Shown: positions 49,910 to 58,939 of the stretch, one piece after another
Position numbering within the stretch: the first letter of the stretch is position 1
Layout: every line of letters begins with the position of its first letter
Assembly: GCA_905182405.1 (NCBI GenBank)
Contig: CAJJBQ010000002.1
Span: 620,001-684,000, forward strand
Length of the DNA: 64,000 nt
Direction of reading: 5' to 3'
Origin: Akkermansiaceae bacterium
Lineage (GTDB): Bacteria > Verrucomicrobiota > Verrucomicrobiia > Verrucomicrobiales > Akkermansiaceae
Program-made: the position numbers and the translations under genes
Notes under the pieces: generated by a model
What the model saw: only the letters and a program-made list of their open reading frames with translations
Told to the model about the DNA's origin: nothing
The model's database searches: none

Positions 49910-50749
49910 ATGACAACAATTCTTGATATACTAGAGAAGGGAGCTCAATTTCTGAATAGTAAAGGGATCGAAGACGCCCGACTTAATATGGAGCTTCTAG
50001 TGGCTCATGAATTGGACTGCCGGCGTATGGATCTCTACCTGCGCTTTGACCAGCCCGTGCCAGAGGAGAAATTACCAGCTTTACGCGAACACCTTAAAAA
50101 AAGGTCTCAAAGAATTCCTCTTCAACATCTTACTAATGTTGTTCACTTCTATTCACATGACTTCATTTCAGATCATCGGGCACTCATCCCCCGGCCAGAA
50201 TCTGAAGAACTCGTTTCTCTGGTTTTAAAAGAAACCTTCCCTAAACCTGCCCGCATTTTGGATCTCGGATGCGGCTCTGGCGTCCTTGGACTCTCTCTCG
50301 CCAAGGCATTAGGAACAGACTGTGAGCAACTCGTTCTGGCTGATTTATCCACAGAGGCCCTGTCACTCGCAAAAGAGAATGCAGAGGCCTTGCAAGTCCC
50401 TGCCGAGATTGTCCAGAGCAACCTCTTTCTCGGGCTCGAAGGCCACTTCGACCTCATCATCGCAAACCTCCCTTACATCGGAGAATCCGAGCGCGAGGAT
50501 CTTTCCAAAGAGGTCCGGCACGACCCCGAAATAGCCCTTTTCAGCGGCTCCGATGGCCTCGATCTCTTGCGCCTTTTCGCAAGCCAATGTAGCCCTTTCC
50601 TAAATTCCGGCGGCTTGATCGCCCTCGAAGTGGGCCACTCTCAAGGCGAAACCGTCTGCGATCTTTTGCGCGGAGGAGGTATGACGGAAATATCCCTTCG
50701 TAGCGACCTGAATGATATCCCCCGCTTTCCGCTTGCACGAATGGGATAA
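49910..50749 (+). CDS. prmC: Release factor glutamine N5-methyltransferase
   Basis: 279 residues. It methylates the Gln of the GGQ motif in release factors using SAM. An N-terminal helical domain (ILEKGAQFLNSKGIEDARLN; LLVAHELDCRRMDLYLRFDQ) precedes the Rossmann domain with motif I DLGCGSGVLGLS (from D118). The substrate-binding NPPY motif reads NLPY here (186-189), a substitution at the second position. The upstream RIPLQHLTNVVHFYSHDFIS and IPRPESEELV elements are typical of PrmC rather than of other N-methyltransferases. It sits between prfA and murA. Confidence 0.95.
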   Translation: MTTILDILEKGAQFLNSKGIEDARLNMELLVAHELDCRRMDLYLRFDQPVPEEKLPALREHLKKRSQRIPLQHLTNVVHFYSHDFISDHRALIPRPESEELVSLVLKETFPKPARILDLGCGSGVLGLSLAKALGTDCEQLVLADLSTEALSLAKENAEALQVPAEIVQSNLFLGLEGHFDLIIANLPYIGESEREDLSKEVRHDPEIALFSGSDGLDLLRLFASQCSPFLNSGGLIALEVGHSQGETVCDLLRGGGMTEISLRSDLNDIPRFPLARMG

Positions 50750-50784
50750 AACCGCCACGGAATCTTCTGCCAACCCTAACATTT

Positions 50785-52059
50785 ATGGACAAGCTCATCG
50801 TTCACGGCGGAAATCAGCTTTCAGGCCACATTAATATTTCAGGATCCAAAAATGCGTCCCTACCTATTCTCGCCGCCTCTTTACTCACTGAGGAAAAGGT
50901 GACCATTGCCAACGTCCCGGACGTCTCCGATACGAACTATATGCTGCAGATCCTTTCCGCCTTAAGTGCCGAGGTCGAACGCTTCAGTGGTCGTTTCAAT
51001 ATCGAAGCGAAATCCGTGCGGACCAGTGCTCCCTATGAACTCGTGCGCAAAATGCGGGCCTCGATCTGCGTGATGGGCCCCCTCCTCGCTCGCCTTGGTG
51101 AAACCCGCGTCTCAATGCCCGGTGGCTGCGTCATCGGCGATCGACCCATTGACCTCCACTTGAAAGGATTACAAGCGCTGGGAGCCAACATCGAGATGGA
51201 TGGAGGAGACATGGTCGTCTCCACTCCAAATGGCCTCACGGGAACCGAAATCGATCTCCAGGGAAAGCACGGCCCCACCGTCTTGGGCACCGACAACGTC
51301 ATGATGGCGGCCACCCTCGCAAAAGGGACCACCATCATTAACTCTGCCGCTTGTGAGCCGGAAGTCGTCGACCTTGCCAACTTCCTCATTTCCATGGGAG
51401 CCAAGATCAGCGGAGCGGGAACGCGCCGCATCATCATCGAAGGTGTCGAAAAACTTCACGGAACCACCTGGAACGTTATTCCCGACCGAATCGAAGCGGG
51501 CACCTTCATGATCGCCGGCGCCATGTCCGCTGGCCCTGAGGGGATCACCCTCAATCGCATCAATCGCGAGCATATCGCCGTGATCACCGAAAAAATCGAA
51601 GAAGCGGGTCACATTTGTAACTTTTCCAATAACGACACCAGCGTGACCGTCATCCCCGGAGAAGCTCCTCAAGGCTGCGAGATTACCACCAACCCCTTCC
51701 CTCAGTTCCCAACCGACATGCAGGCGCAGTTTACTGCTATGTTTGCCACCACTCCAGGAATTAGCCTCGTCGAGGACACTATTTACCCTCAGCGTTTCAT
51801 GCATTGCTCGGAGATGAAACGCATGGGAGCAGACATCACTGTCGACAATGGACGTGCCGTCATCAAGGGTGTCGCGAACCTCAGTGCCGCTCCCGTCATG
51901 GCTTCCGATCTCAGAGCTTCCGCCGCCCTCGTTCTCGCCGGACTCACGGCCACCGGGAGCACTCATATCAGCCGCCTTTACCACATTGATCGTGGTTACG
52001 AGCACATCGACGAAAAGCTCCTACAACTCGGCGCCAAAGTGGAGCGCGTTAGCGAGTAA
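50785..52059 (+). CDS. murA: UDP-N-acetylglucosamine 1-carboxyvinyltransferase
   Basis: 424 residues of normal length. It transfers enolpyruvate from PEP to UDP-GlcNAc, the first committed step of peptidoglycan synthesis in the cytoplasm. The family start GGNQLSGHINISGSKNASLP includes the SGSKN-type substrate site, and PGGCVIGDRPIDLHLKGLQA contains the catalytic Cys (C115), meaning the fosfomycin-sensitive form. TDMQAQFTAMFATTPGIS and RASAALVLAGLTATGSTHIS close the fold. Encoded peptidoglycan synthesis fits Verrucomicrobiota. The der gene starts 13 bp later. Confidence 0.97.
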   Translation: MDKLIVHGGNQLSGHINISGSKNASLPILAASLLTEEKVTIANVPDVSDTNYMLQILSALSAEVERFSGRFNIEAKSVRTSAPYELVRKMRASICVMGPLLARLGETRVSMPGGCVIGDRPIDLHLKGLQALGANIEMDGGDMVVSTPNGLTGTEIDLQGKHGPTVLGTDNVMMAATLAKGTTIINSAACEPEVVDLANFLISMGAKISGAGTRRIIIEGVEKLHGTTWNVIPDRIEAGTFMIAGAMSAGPEGITLNRINREHIAVITEKIEEAGHICNFSNNDTSVTVIPGEAPQGCEITTNPFPQFPTDMQAQFTAMFATTPGISLVEDTIYPQRFMHCSEMKRMGADITVDNGRAVIKGVANLSAAPVMASDLRASAALVLAGLTATGSTHISRLYHIDRGYEHIDEKLLQLGAKVERVSE

Positions 52060-52072
52060 ATACACACCTTTT

Positions 52073-53455
52073 ATGGCTCAAAAACCCTTCCAAGTAGCAA
52101 TCGTTGGCCGCCCCAACGTCGGCAAGTCCGCCCTCTTCAATCGGCTTGCAGGCAGACGCATCGCCATCGTGCACGACCGCCCCGGTGTCACACGCGACCG
52201 GATCGCAGCGCCATGTGACCTTACTGAAACTCCCTGTGAACTGATCGACACCGGAGGAATCGGAGCAGCCCTTGATGACGAATTCTCGAAACAGGTCACC
52301 ATCGAGGCCCGCATCGCGATGGACTCCTGCGACCTCATCCTCTTCATTGTGGATGCTCGCGAAGGAATCAACCCCATCGATGAGCTCGTCGCCAACCTCC
52401 TCCGTCGCGCCAAGTGCAAGGTGCTCCTCGTCATGAACAAAGCGGATCACGTGGAGCAGGAAATGATCACCGGTGACTTTGCCCACCTCGGATTCGGCGA
52501 AGGCCTCCCTACCTCGGCCGAACATGGACGTGGCATGGAGAATCTCGTCGATGCGATCGAAGAAAACCTCTCCCAACTGAAAGCCATCGAGGAGGAAAAT
52601 TCGGAAGACCTCGGAATCGGTCTCAAAATTGCAGTCGTCGGAAAACCCAATGCCGGCAAGTCATCCCTCATCAATGCCATCCTCGATGACGAACGCACCA
52701 TCGTTTCCGAAATCGCCGGAACCACGCGCGATGCCGTTGATATTCCCTACATTTGGAAGGGTGAAAAACACAACATCATCGATACCGCCGGCCTCCGTCA
52801 GCGCTCTCGCATGGATGATTCCATCGAAGTCTTTTCAGCCATGCGCAGTGAACGCTCGATTCGACGGTCTGATATTTGCCTCCTCGTCGTCGACCTCAAT
52901 GCCGGAGTCTCCGCTCAGGATCGTAAGATCGCGCGCATGATTCAAGATGAGCAGAAACCCTGCCTCATCATTGCCAATAAATTCGACCTTTATCATCCTG
53001 GTGCCAATAAATCAGCCCGGCTTGAAGAAGCTGAGACTCACTTACGAAACGAACTCTTCTTCCTCACCTACGCCCCCTTCATCTGTGTTTCGGCGAAACT
53101 GAGCCAGCAGATTCAACACGTATTCAAGACCATTGAAAAAATCCGCAAGGAGGCCCAAAACACCATCGGCACCGGCCAACTGAACCGCCTCTTCCAGGAC
53201 GCCTTCATCAAGAATCCCCCGCCCGAGCACAAGCGCCACCGCAAGCGCCTCAAGCTCTTTTACGCCACCACCGCCGTCAACGACCGCTACCGTGCGATTC
53301 CTGTTCCGGAATATATCCTTTTTGTGAACGACAAAAAGTTCGTGGTCGAATCCTTCCAAAACTACCTCGTGAATACCGTGAAGGCCGCTCATCCCACGGC
53401 CGGACTTCCCATCCCTTTATCCTTCCGTTCCCGATCACAATCAGACAGAACTTAG
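52073..53455 (+). CDS. der: Ribosome biogenesis GTPase Der (EngA)
   Basis: 460 residues from ATG 52073; the longer frame from 51848 runs inside murA and is excluded. It has two tandem GTPase domains: the first with GRPNVGKSALFNRLAG (12-27), DTGGI and NKAD; the second with GKPNAGKSSLINAIL (near 190), DTAGLRQRSRMD and NKFD. A C-terminal KH-like domain follows (HKRHRKRLKLFYATTAVNDR). Der acts in 50S subunit assembly. It overlaps nothing and is followed after 7 bp by the ABC transporter ATPase. Confidence 0.97.
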   Translation: MAQKPFQVAIVGRPNVGKSALFNRLAGRRIAIVHDRPGVTRDRIAAPCDLTETPCELIDTGGIGAALDDEFSKQVTIEARIAMDSCDLILFIVDAREGINPIDELVANLLRRAKCKVLLVMNKADHVEQEMITGDFAHLGFGEGLPTSAEHGRGMENLVDAIEENLSQLKAIEEENSEDLGIGLKIAVVGKPNAGKSSLINAILDDERTIVSEIAGTTRDAVDIPYIWKGEKHNIIDTAGLRQRSRMDDSIEVFSAMRSERSIRRSDICLLVVDLNAGVSAQDRKIARMIQDEQKPCLIIANKFDLYHPGANKSARLEEAETHLRNELFFLTYAPFICVSAKLSQQIQHVFKTIEKIRKEAQNTIGTGQLNRLFQDAFIKNPPPEHKRHRKRLKLFYATTAVNDRYRAIPVPEYILFVNDKKFVVESFQNYLVNTVKAAHPTAGLPIPLSFRSRSQSDRT

Positions 53456-53462
53456 AGAGCAG

Positions 53463-54458
53463 ATGGCACAACTCGAAGTTAAAGAACTCACCACCCGCTT
53501 TCACACGCGCAATGGCATCGTGCACGCCGTGGAGAAGGTCTCCTTCGCACTCGAAAAAGGGCAGACCATGGGTATCGTCGGAGAATCCGGCTCGGGCAAA
53601 TCCGTAACCTGCTATTCTCTCCTTAATCTAATTCCCAAACCTCCGGGAAAGATTCACAGCGGCACCGCTTTCTTCGATGACACCAACCTCCTCGCTTGCT
53701 CGGAAAAGAAGATGCGCACCATTCGCGGAAAGCGCATCTCCATGATTTTCCAGGATCCGATGACTTCGTTGAATCCTTACCTAAAAATTTCCAAGCAGTT
53801 GACCGAACCTTTGGAAATCCATGAAGGGATCAAGGGAAAGAAAGCTCTCAACCTCGCCATCACCGCGCTGGAAGAAGTCGGCATCCCCGATGCCCACAAG
53901 CGCATCAACTCCTACCCTCACGAGTTTTCCGGCGGAATGAGACAACGAGTCATGATCGCTATGGCCCTCATCACCGCCCGAGTTCTCATCGCTGATGAGC
54001 CCACCACGGCCCTCGATGTTACCGTGCAGAAACAGGTCCTCGATCTCATCAAAGATCGCCAGAAGGAACTCGGAACTTCTGTCATCCTCATCACCCACGA
54101 CCTCGGCGTCGTCTCACAAGCCTGTGATACGGTCAACGTCATGTATGCCGGTCGCATCGTAGAATCCGCGACCACTTCGACTCTCTTCAGCTCCCCCAAA
54201 CACGCTTACACCCGCGCCTTACTCAAGAGTATTCCGGCGATGCAATCGAAGGGCGAAACTCTTTACACCATCCCCGGAATTCCACCGGATCTTTCCACGC
54301 CTCCAAACAGCTGCTCGTTCCAACCACGGAACACGCTGGGTGCCGCAGACCTCTGCCTCACCGACCGAGCACCCGAACTTGCCGAGCTAGCCCCCGGACA
54401 CTTCGTCCAGCAATGCCCCGGCTGCCTCGCCGGCGAACGACTGGCGATAGAAGCGTAA
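53463..54458 (+). CDS. Oligopeptide/dipeptide ABC transporter ATPase (OppD/DppD type)
   Basis: 331 residues. Walker A GESGSGKS (40-47), Q-loop in MIFQDPMTSLNPYLKI, signature FSGGMRQRVMIAMAL, Walker B VLIADEPTTALDV and the His switch ITHDLG are all present. The C-terminal oligopeptide_HPY extension is present (YTRALLKSIPAMQSKGETLY; IPGIPPDLSTPPNSCSFQPR) with a cysteine-rich end (CLTDR; FVQQCPGC) typical of OppD/DppD, which can carry an iron-sulfur-like Cys set. It powers import of peptides with permeases encoded elsewhere; no other transporter subunit is in the window. It lies 7 bp after der and so may be cotranscribed with it. Confidence 0.93.
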   Translation: MAQLEVKELTTRFHTRNGIVHAVEKVSFALEKGQTMGIVGESGSGKSVTCYSLLNLIPKPPGKIHSGTAFFDDTNLLACSEKKMRTIRGKRISMIFQDPMTSLNPYLKISKQLTEPLEIHEGIKGKKALNLAITALEEVGIPDAHKRINSYPHEFSGGMRQRVMIAMALITARVLIADEPTTALDVTVQKQVLDLIKDRQKELGTSVILITHDLGVVSQACDTVNVMYAGRIVESATTSTLFSSPKHAYTRALLKSIPAMQSKGETLYTIPGIPPDLSTPPNSCSFQPRNTLGAADLCLTDRAPELAELAPGHFVQQCPGCLAGERLAIEA

Positions 54459-54515
54459 ATTCACCAGACGAGTCCATCTCCTAGAGACCTCTCGGTCAAA
54501 GGATCTGAATCGTGC

Positions 54516-54734
54516 TTATACCACGCAGAGTTTCAAAAGAGCAAAACGCCGCAATTTCAAGCAAACGCCCAGCTTCTTAAAAAGATGCTGCGTGTGATTA
54601 TCAACCGTGTGATTACTCACCTCTAAACGATGCGCAATCTCCTTCGCCGTCGCCCCCACCACAACACGCTTCAGAATTTCATGCTCCCGCGGAGAAAACT
54701 TCAAGCTCCCTCCCCGCCATCTAAAGCGCCCCAC
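54516..54734 (-). pseudogene. LuxR-type helix-turn-helix fragment
   Basis: 72 residues from a GTG: LKFSPREHEILKRVVVGATA, KEIAHRLEVSNHTVDNHTQH and LFKKLGV are a GerE/LuxR DNA-binding domain. There is no receiver or sensor domain upstream in any frame, and the start context is poor. It is more likely the surviving C-terminus of a response regulator than a complete single-domain regulator. Debris follows on the upstream side. Confidence 0.6.
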
Positions 54735-55183
54735 CCCACCGGGGGAACACCTGGCGCACGCACTATATAATACGGCGAGAGATTTTTTGGCCCCTAATAT
54801 GGGTACGACCTAGATTGGTTTGTTATTCGGTTCTAAAGGGATGAGTGCTCGTGATTCAAATCGATAGCCTGAGAAGAGACACGCAGTTCAGAGTTCCATG
54901 AAAGTTAAAGGGACGGCTTAGACATATACCGAAAACCATACTCCTTTCCTTGTTCCAATTGACCCGCCCCCCTCCGCTCCGGTCCAAAGGCGGCTTCAAA
55001 GCCCTTCCTCCAAAAGCAAATTCCTAGCAGTCAGTCGCCAGTGCAACAGAACAGAGATTCAGCGACAGCTGACTACCGGCCCCTTGGCCTAGCGACCGCT
55101 ATTCCACAAAAACTCTGAAAAACTGGTTCTAAAAGGGTAACGATCTGAGCAACCACCGTCCTTCCAACGATCTGCAAACTCCA
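54735..55183. other. Scar region with no intact gene
   Basis: It contains the dispersed repeat at 54963-55037 and otherwise short frames only. It separates a LuxR fragment from a lone IS3 end, as expected for a site of repeated insertion and deletion. Confidence 0.45.
54963..55037 (+). repeat. Dispersed IS-end repeat, well preserved copy
   Basis: CCCGCCCCCCTCCGCTCCGG through TCCAAAGGCGGCTTCAAAGC to AAATTCCTAGCAGTCAGTCG is nearly the same as the copy at 39569-39647. Confidence 0.75.
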
Positions 55184-55215
55184 GAATTTACTGGCTACAA
55201 TAACGGGACCACTTC
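55184..55215 (+). mobile_element. Solo right end of the IS3-family element
   Basis: GAATTTACTGGCTACAATAA then CGGGACCACTTCA repeats, with a single-base difference, the right end of the element at 881-1943 (GAATTTACTGGCTACAAAAA then CGGGACCACTTCA, ending at 1943). No transposase lies upstream. It ends 30 bp before the Gfo/Idh start. Confidence 0.75.
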
Positions 55216-55244
55216 AATATCTGGACTTAAGTTAGGAAACTATC

Positions 55245-56592
55245 ATGACCCGTCAACATTTCGATCGCCGATCGTTTCTGCAAACCAGCGCCGCCATCGG
55301 AGCAGCCGCGACTATTTCGGCGCCAAACATCTTGCGCGCTCGCAATCTGAATGAAAAACTTAATATCGCGATCATCGGTGCGGGCGGTCGTGGTCAATAC
55401 AATACCGGCCAGTTTGCATCGGAAAACATTGTTGCCCTGTGCGATGTCAACGAAAACAATCTGAACGCTGCTGCCCAGAAATATCCCAAGGCCCGCAAAG
55501 AGACTGACTTCCGAAAACTTTTTGACCAGCAGCAAGAATTCGACGCGGTTGTCGTCAGCACCTGCGAGCATACTCACGCCTTTGCAACACTACCGGCGCT
55601 TCAATTGGGGCAAGCATGTCTATTGTGAAAAACCGCTGACTTACAACATCGACGAAGCACGCATTATTCGCATGGCGGCTCGCCGCGCGAACGTCGCCAC
55701 GCAGATGGGTACGCAGTTCCACGCATCCGATAACTATCGGCGTGTGGTCGAACTGATTCAGTCAGGGGCGATTGGCGCAGTTCGCGAAGTTCAAGGCTGG
55801 ACTTCGCGTGCCTGGGGCTGGCACGAAAGTGAGCAAGCGGCCCGCGCTGCCAAAGATCGCTATATCGTCGTTCGCACGCCCAAGGAATCGAACCCGATAC
55901 CTAAGGGCCTCGATTGGGATCTTTGGCTGGGCCCGGCACCCGGCCGGCCGTTCCACAACGATTACTTCCCCGGTCCGAAATGGTACCGCTGGTGGGATTT
56001 TGGAAACGGCACGATGTCGGACCTCGGCAGCCACATGGTCGACCTGCCGTTCTGGGCCCTGAAACTCGAAGCGCCGCTAACGGTCGAGGCCAGGGGACCT
56101 AAACCTCATTTCGATATTGCTCCCGCTTCGATGCAGGCGACCTATGAATACGGCGCCCGTGGCGAGTTGCCGCCGGTGAAGCTCACTTGGTATCAAGGAT
56201 TGGAAAAGCCGCAGATATGGAAGGACAAGGGGATCCCGCAGTGGGATAGAGGTCAATTGTTCATTGGGGACAAGGGAATGCTGCTATCCGATTACTACAA
56301 ACATGTCTTGCTTCCGGAAGAAAAGTTCGCCGACTTCAAAGGCCCGGACCCGTTTATTCCACGCTCGACCGGCCATCACAAGGACTGGGTCGCGGCGTGC
56401 AAAGGCGGCGCTCCGACACTGAGTAACTTTGAATATGCCGGATTGCTGACTGAGGCCAACCACTTGGGCAATGTCGCGTATCGCTCCGGCAAGAAAATCC
56501 AGTGGGATACAAAAGAGATGCGAGCCACTAACGCCCCCGATGCCGAGCGGTTCATCAAACGCGAGTACCGCAAGGGTTGGAAACTCAGATAG
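55245..56592 (+). pseudogene. Gfo/Idh/MocA family oxidoreductase, frameshifted
   Basis: ATG 55245 starts a Tat-type leader ([16 protein letters not shown]) and NAD-binding fold ([59 protein letters not shown]). That frame stops at 55628, but the continuation [20 protein letters not shown] is in the +1 frame, joined near 55598-55612, and runs to TAG at 56590-56592. It contains the family EKP motif, [20 protein letters not shown] and [17 protein letters not shown], as in secreted PVC members of the family. One indel separates it from a ~448-residue functional gene. Flanked by IS debris, it looks imported. An assembly error cannot be excluded. Confidence 0.85.
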
Positions 56593-56624
56593 TCGTTAAA
56601 CGATCGCCAGCAGGAGATACACAA

Positions 56625-56717
56625 ATGCGCTACATCACGTTGATGTTAATGCTCGCTGTCGCACCAACAGCGATAAAGGCCGACGCAATTGATTCACCCC
56701 CCTTTCAACCCTGGTGA
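56625..56717 (+). pseudogene. Signal-peptide stub of a truncated exported protein
   Basis: After a good ribosome-binding site (CAGGAGATACACAA), ATG 56625 encodes MRYITLMLMLAVAPTAIKAD, a clean signal peptide, then nine residues (AIDSPPFQPW region) and TGA. The cleaved peptide would be too short to be useful, so this is probably the 5' end of a gene cut off by a deletion. It would have been cotranscribed with the oxidoreductase. Confidence 0.55.
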
Positions 56718-56735
56718 GCGCTTAGCCGTCGAAGC

Positions 56736-57890
56736 TTAGCTCCTAGAACCTAGAATTCCTTTCGCAATCCGACGCGCTTCGAAATCGGCCTTCACAACGA
56801 TCTCGAGTTCTTGGGAAGAAACGTGCTCCACCCGAGCCATTGTTTCCTCAACCACTTCCCAGATTCCTGGAAAGCTTAGAGTGCGATTCCGAAAAGCTTC
56901 ATTCGCTACTTCATTGGCTGCATTAAGGACCGCAGGAAGCGTCCCACCGCACTCTCCCGCCTCTCGGGCGAGATTGATTGCCGGAAAATCATCAACGCGA
57001 GGAGCCTCAAATTCAAGCTTCGCGAGACTTGGAAAATTCAGTGGCTTCAACTTATTTGCCAGACGCTCTGGCCAAACCACGGCATACTGAATCGGAAAGC
57101 ACATATCCGTCGTGCTCAGCTGCGCTAAAATGCTGCCGTCGATAAACTCCACCATCGAATGAACAATGCTCTGCGGATGCACCACCACGTCGATGCGTTC
57201 CATCGGGATATCGAAAAGCCACCGAGCTTCGATCATTTCTAGCCCCTTGTTGAAAAGAGTCGCGGAATCAATCGTGATCTTCGCCCCCATTTCCCAAGTC
57301 GGATGCTTGAGGGCGTCTTCTACTTGCACATCGATCAGCTGCTCTTGGGGGAGCGTCCGAAATGGCCCGCCTGACGCAGTGATGATCAAACGACTAATAT
57401 CTTCAGCACTTCCCTTGTGCCCCTCGAGGCACTGAAAAATCGCGTTATGCTCACTGTCGACCGGAAGAATCGCTACCCCTTTCTTACGGGCCGCATTCAT
57501 GACCACTTCCCCAGCCATCACGAGAATCTCTTTACTGGCGACCGCGATATCGCAGCCTAGTTCAATCGCCGCCAACGTCGGACGCAAGCCTCCCACGCCC
57601 ACGATCGCCACAAGAACCAAATCAGGCCGGGTCGCCTCGATCAAATCAGTCAGACCATCCTCCCCGGAATAAACACGACGCCCAGGTCCCGAAAGCTGAT
57701 CCTTCATGGCCGCATCAGCAATGCAGAGGTGATCCACTCCGAACTCCCGCGCTTGATCTTCCAGCTCAGCCACACGCGTGCCCGCAGCAAGACCCACAAT
57801 TTTCATGCGGTCAGGAATTTGACGAGCTACCGTAAGCGCGCTCGTTCCAATCGATCCGGTAGATCCTAAAATAACAACTCGTTTACGCAT
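56736..57890 (-). CDS. dxr: 1-deoxy-D-xylulose 5-phosphate reductoisomerase
   Basis: 384 residues. It converts DXP to MEP with NADPH in the non-mevalonate isoprenoid pathway (cytoplasm). The NADPH site is VVILGSTGSIGTSALTVARQ; catalytic and metal region ILPVDSEHNAIFQCLEGHKG; ASGGPFRTLPQEQL; the substrate loop HPTWEMGAKITIDSATLFNK. Normal length. Its ATG shares a base with the cdsA stop, so the two genes are translationally coupled, an arrangement common in bacteria near bam and uppS genes, though uppS is not adjacent here. It is on the opposite strand from the oxidoreductase scar. Confidence 0.97.
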   Translation of the reverse strand: MRKRVVILGSTGSIGTSALTVARQIPDRMKIVGLAAGTRVAELEDQAREFGVDHLCIADAAMKDQLSGPGRRVYSGEDGLTDLIEATRPDLVLVAIVGVGGLRPTLAAIELGCDIAVASKEILVMAGEVVMNAARKKGVAILPVDSEHNAIFQCLEGHKGSAEDISRLIITASGGPFRTLPQEQLIDVQVEDALKHPTWEMGAKITIDSATLFNKGLEMIEARWLFDIPMERIDVVVHPQSIVHSMVEFIDGSILAQLSTTDMCFPIQYAVVWPERLANKLKPLNFPSLAKLEFEAPRVDDFPAINLAREAGECGGTLPAVLNAANEVANEAFRNRTLSFPGIWEVVEETMARVEHVSSQELEIVVKADFEARRIAKGILGSRS

Positions 57891-58786
57891 TAAATCAATC
57901 CCGTGAGGATAAGGTAAAAGTAGAGAACAGGCGCAGCGAAGCAGAGACTATCGATGAGATCTAAAACCCCACCAATCCCAGGCATCCAGCTCCCCGAATC
58001 CTTCACCGAAAGACTCCGTTTTAAAACCGATTCCGCAAGATCACCCGCAACAGCCGAGAGAGCCATCAGCACTCCAATGATTCCAACGTGCAGCGGAGGA
58101 ATCCAAGAAAGTGAATCTCCGCCCAAAGCCCACACTCCCCAAGCTCCCAGTTGAGCAAAAGCGTGGGCTCCAAAAAAACCTTCCCAGGTTTTCGCCGGAC
58201 TCAAATGAGGGGCCATCTTATGTTTCCCGATGAGAGACCCGGTTATATAGGCACCCATATCGGTAAACTTTGCCGATGCGCACATCATCAAGATCAGCCA
58301 CGCGCCTGGAACTGCTCCAGAAACTTCAGGAAGAAACAAAAGGCGCATCATAAAGACGCCGAATAAAATCGGGACGTAGAGGTAAGCAATCAGACTATCA
58401 CCCACCGCATCGACGCTATCGCGCTCATTGATCCCGGTGCGAAAGCGCCAGCAAAAGGCTCCTAGAATTGTCGCGACCAGCCCCATCATTTCCCAGTCAA
58501 AGCCAGGCTGCTCCGACTCACCCCAAACAAGGCCGGCTCCCAACGCAAGAGCGACAATCACACCGGCGATCAACCCAATATTTCGGCAACCTTTCCCCGT
58601 CTGTTCCCCGAAGAGTGATCGAAACTCTCCCGCCCCGCTAATCGTAAGAAAAGCCACCAACCCGAAAAAAGCCCAAGGCTGGCCGGAGACAAAAACACCC
58701 GTTACAATGGCCCAGATCACCAGGGTGCTGGTTAAGCGGGCACGGAAGACCGAAGCTTTGGATTGAGAAGGAGTCGATACTGCCAT
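57890..58786 (-). CDS. cdsA: Phosphatidate cytidylyltransferase
   Basis: 298 residues from ATG 58786 (MAVSTPSQSKASVFRARLTS); a start at 58876 would add 30 residues not typical of the family. It makes CDP-diacylglycerol from phosphatidate and CTP at the inner membrane. About eight spans are visible. The signature region reads SVLKRSLSVKDSGSWMPGIG then GVLDLIDSL. The usual PGHGG-x-x-DR consensus has Ile for His and Leu for Arg, while K-D and the final D are kept. AKFTDMGAYITGSLIGKHKM and PHLSPAKTWEGFFGAHAFAQ are standard. It is followed by dxr. Confidence 0.94.
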   Translation of the reverse strand: MAVSTPSQSKASVFRARLTSTLVIWAIVTGVFVSGQPWAFFGLVAFLTISGAGEFRSLFGEQTGKGCRNIGLIAGVIVALALGAGLVWGESEQPGFDWEMMGLVATILGAFCWRFRTGINERDSVDAVGDSLIAYLYVPILFGVFMMRLLFLPEVSGAVPGAWLILMMCASAKFTDMGAYITGSLIGKHKMAPHLSPAKTWEGFFGAHAFAQLGAWGVWALGGDSLSWIPPLHVGIIGVLMALSAVAGDLAESVLKRSLSVKDSGSWMPGIGGVLDLIDSLCFAAPVLYFYLILTGLI

Positions 58787-58939
58787 TTCAGGTATGCAAT
58801 CGACTCCACCGAAGAACCGCAATGACAAATCCTTGAAAAAATATGCAACTCTTCGAAACGACTTGAGTTCCATCATGCGTCAACGGGAAAGCCAAGTCGG
58901 TTGCCCCAGATAAACTCAAAGCCAAAACTAAAAAAGAAA

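Noticed and set aside
54516..54734. LuxR-like frame as a complete single-domain regulator
   Set aside because: Poor start context, no partner domain and debris upstream; a fragment is more likely, though a small regulator is not excluded.
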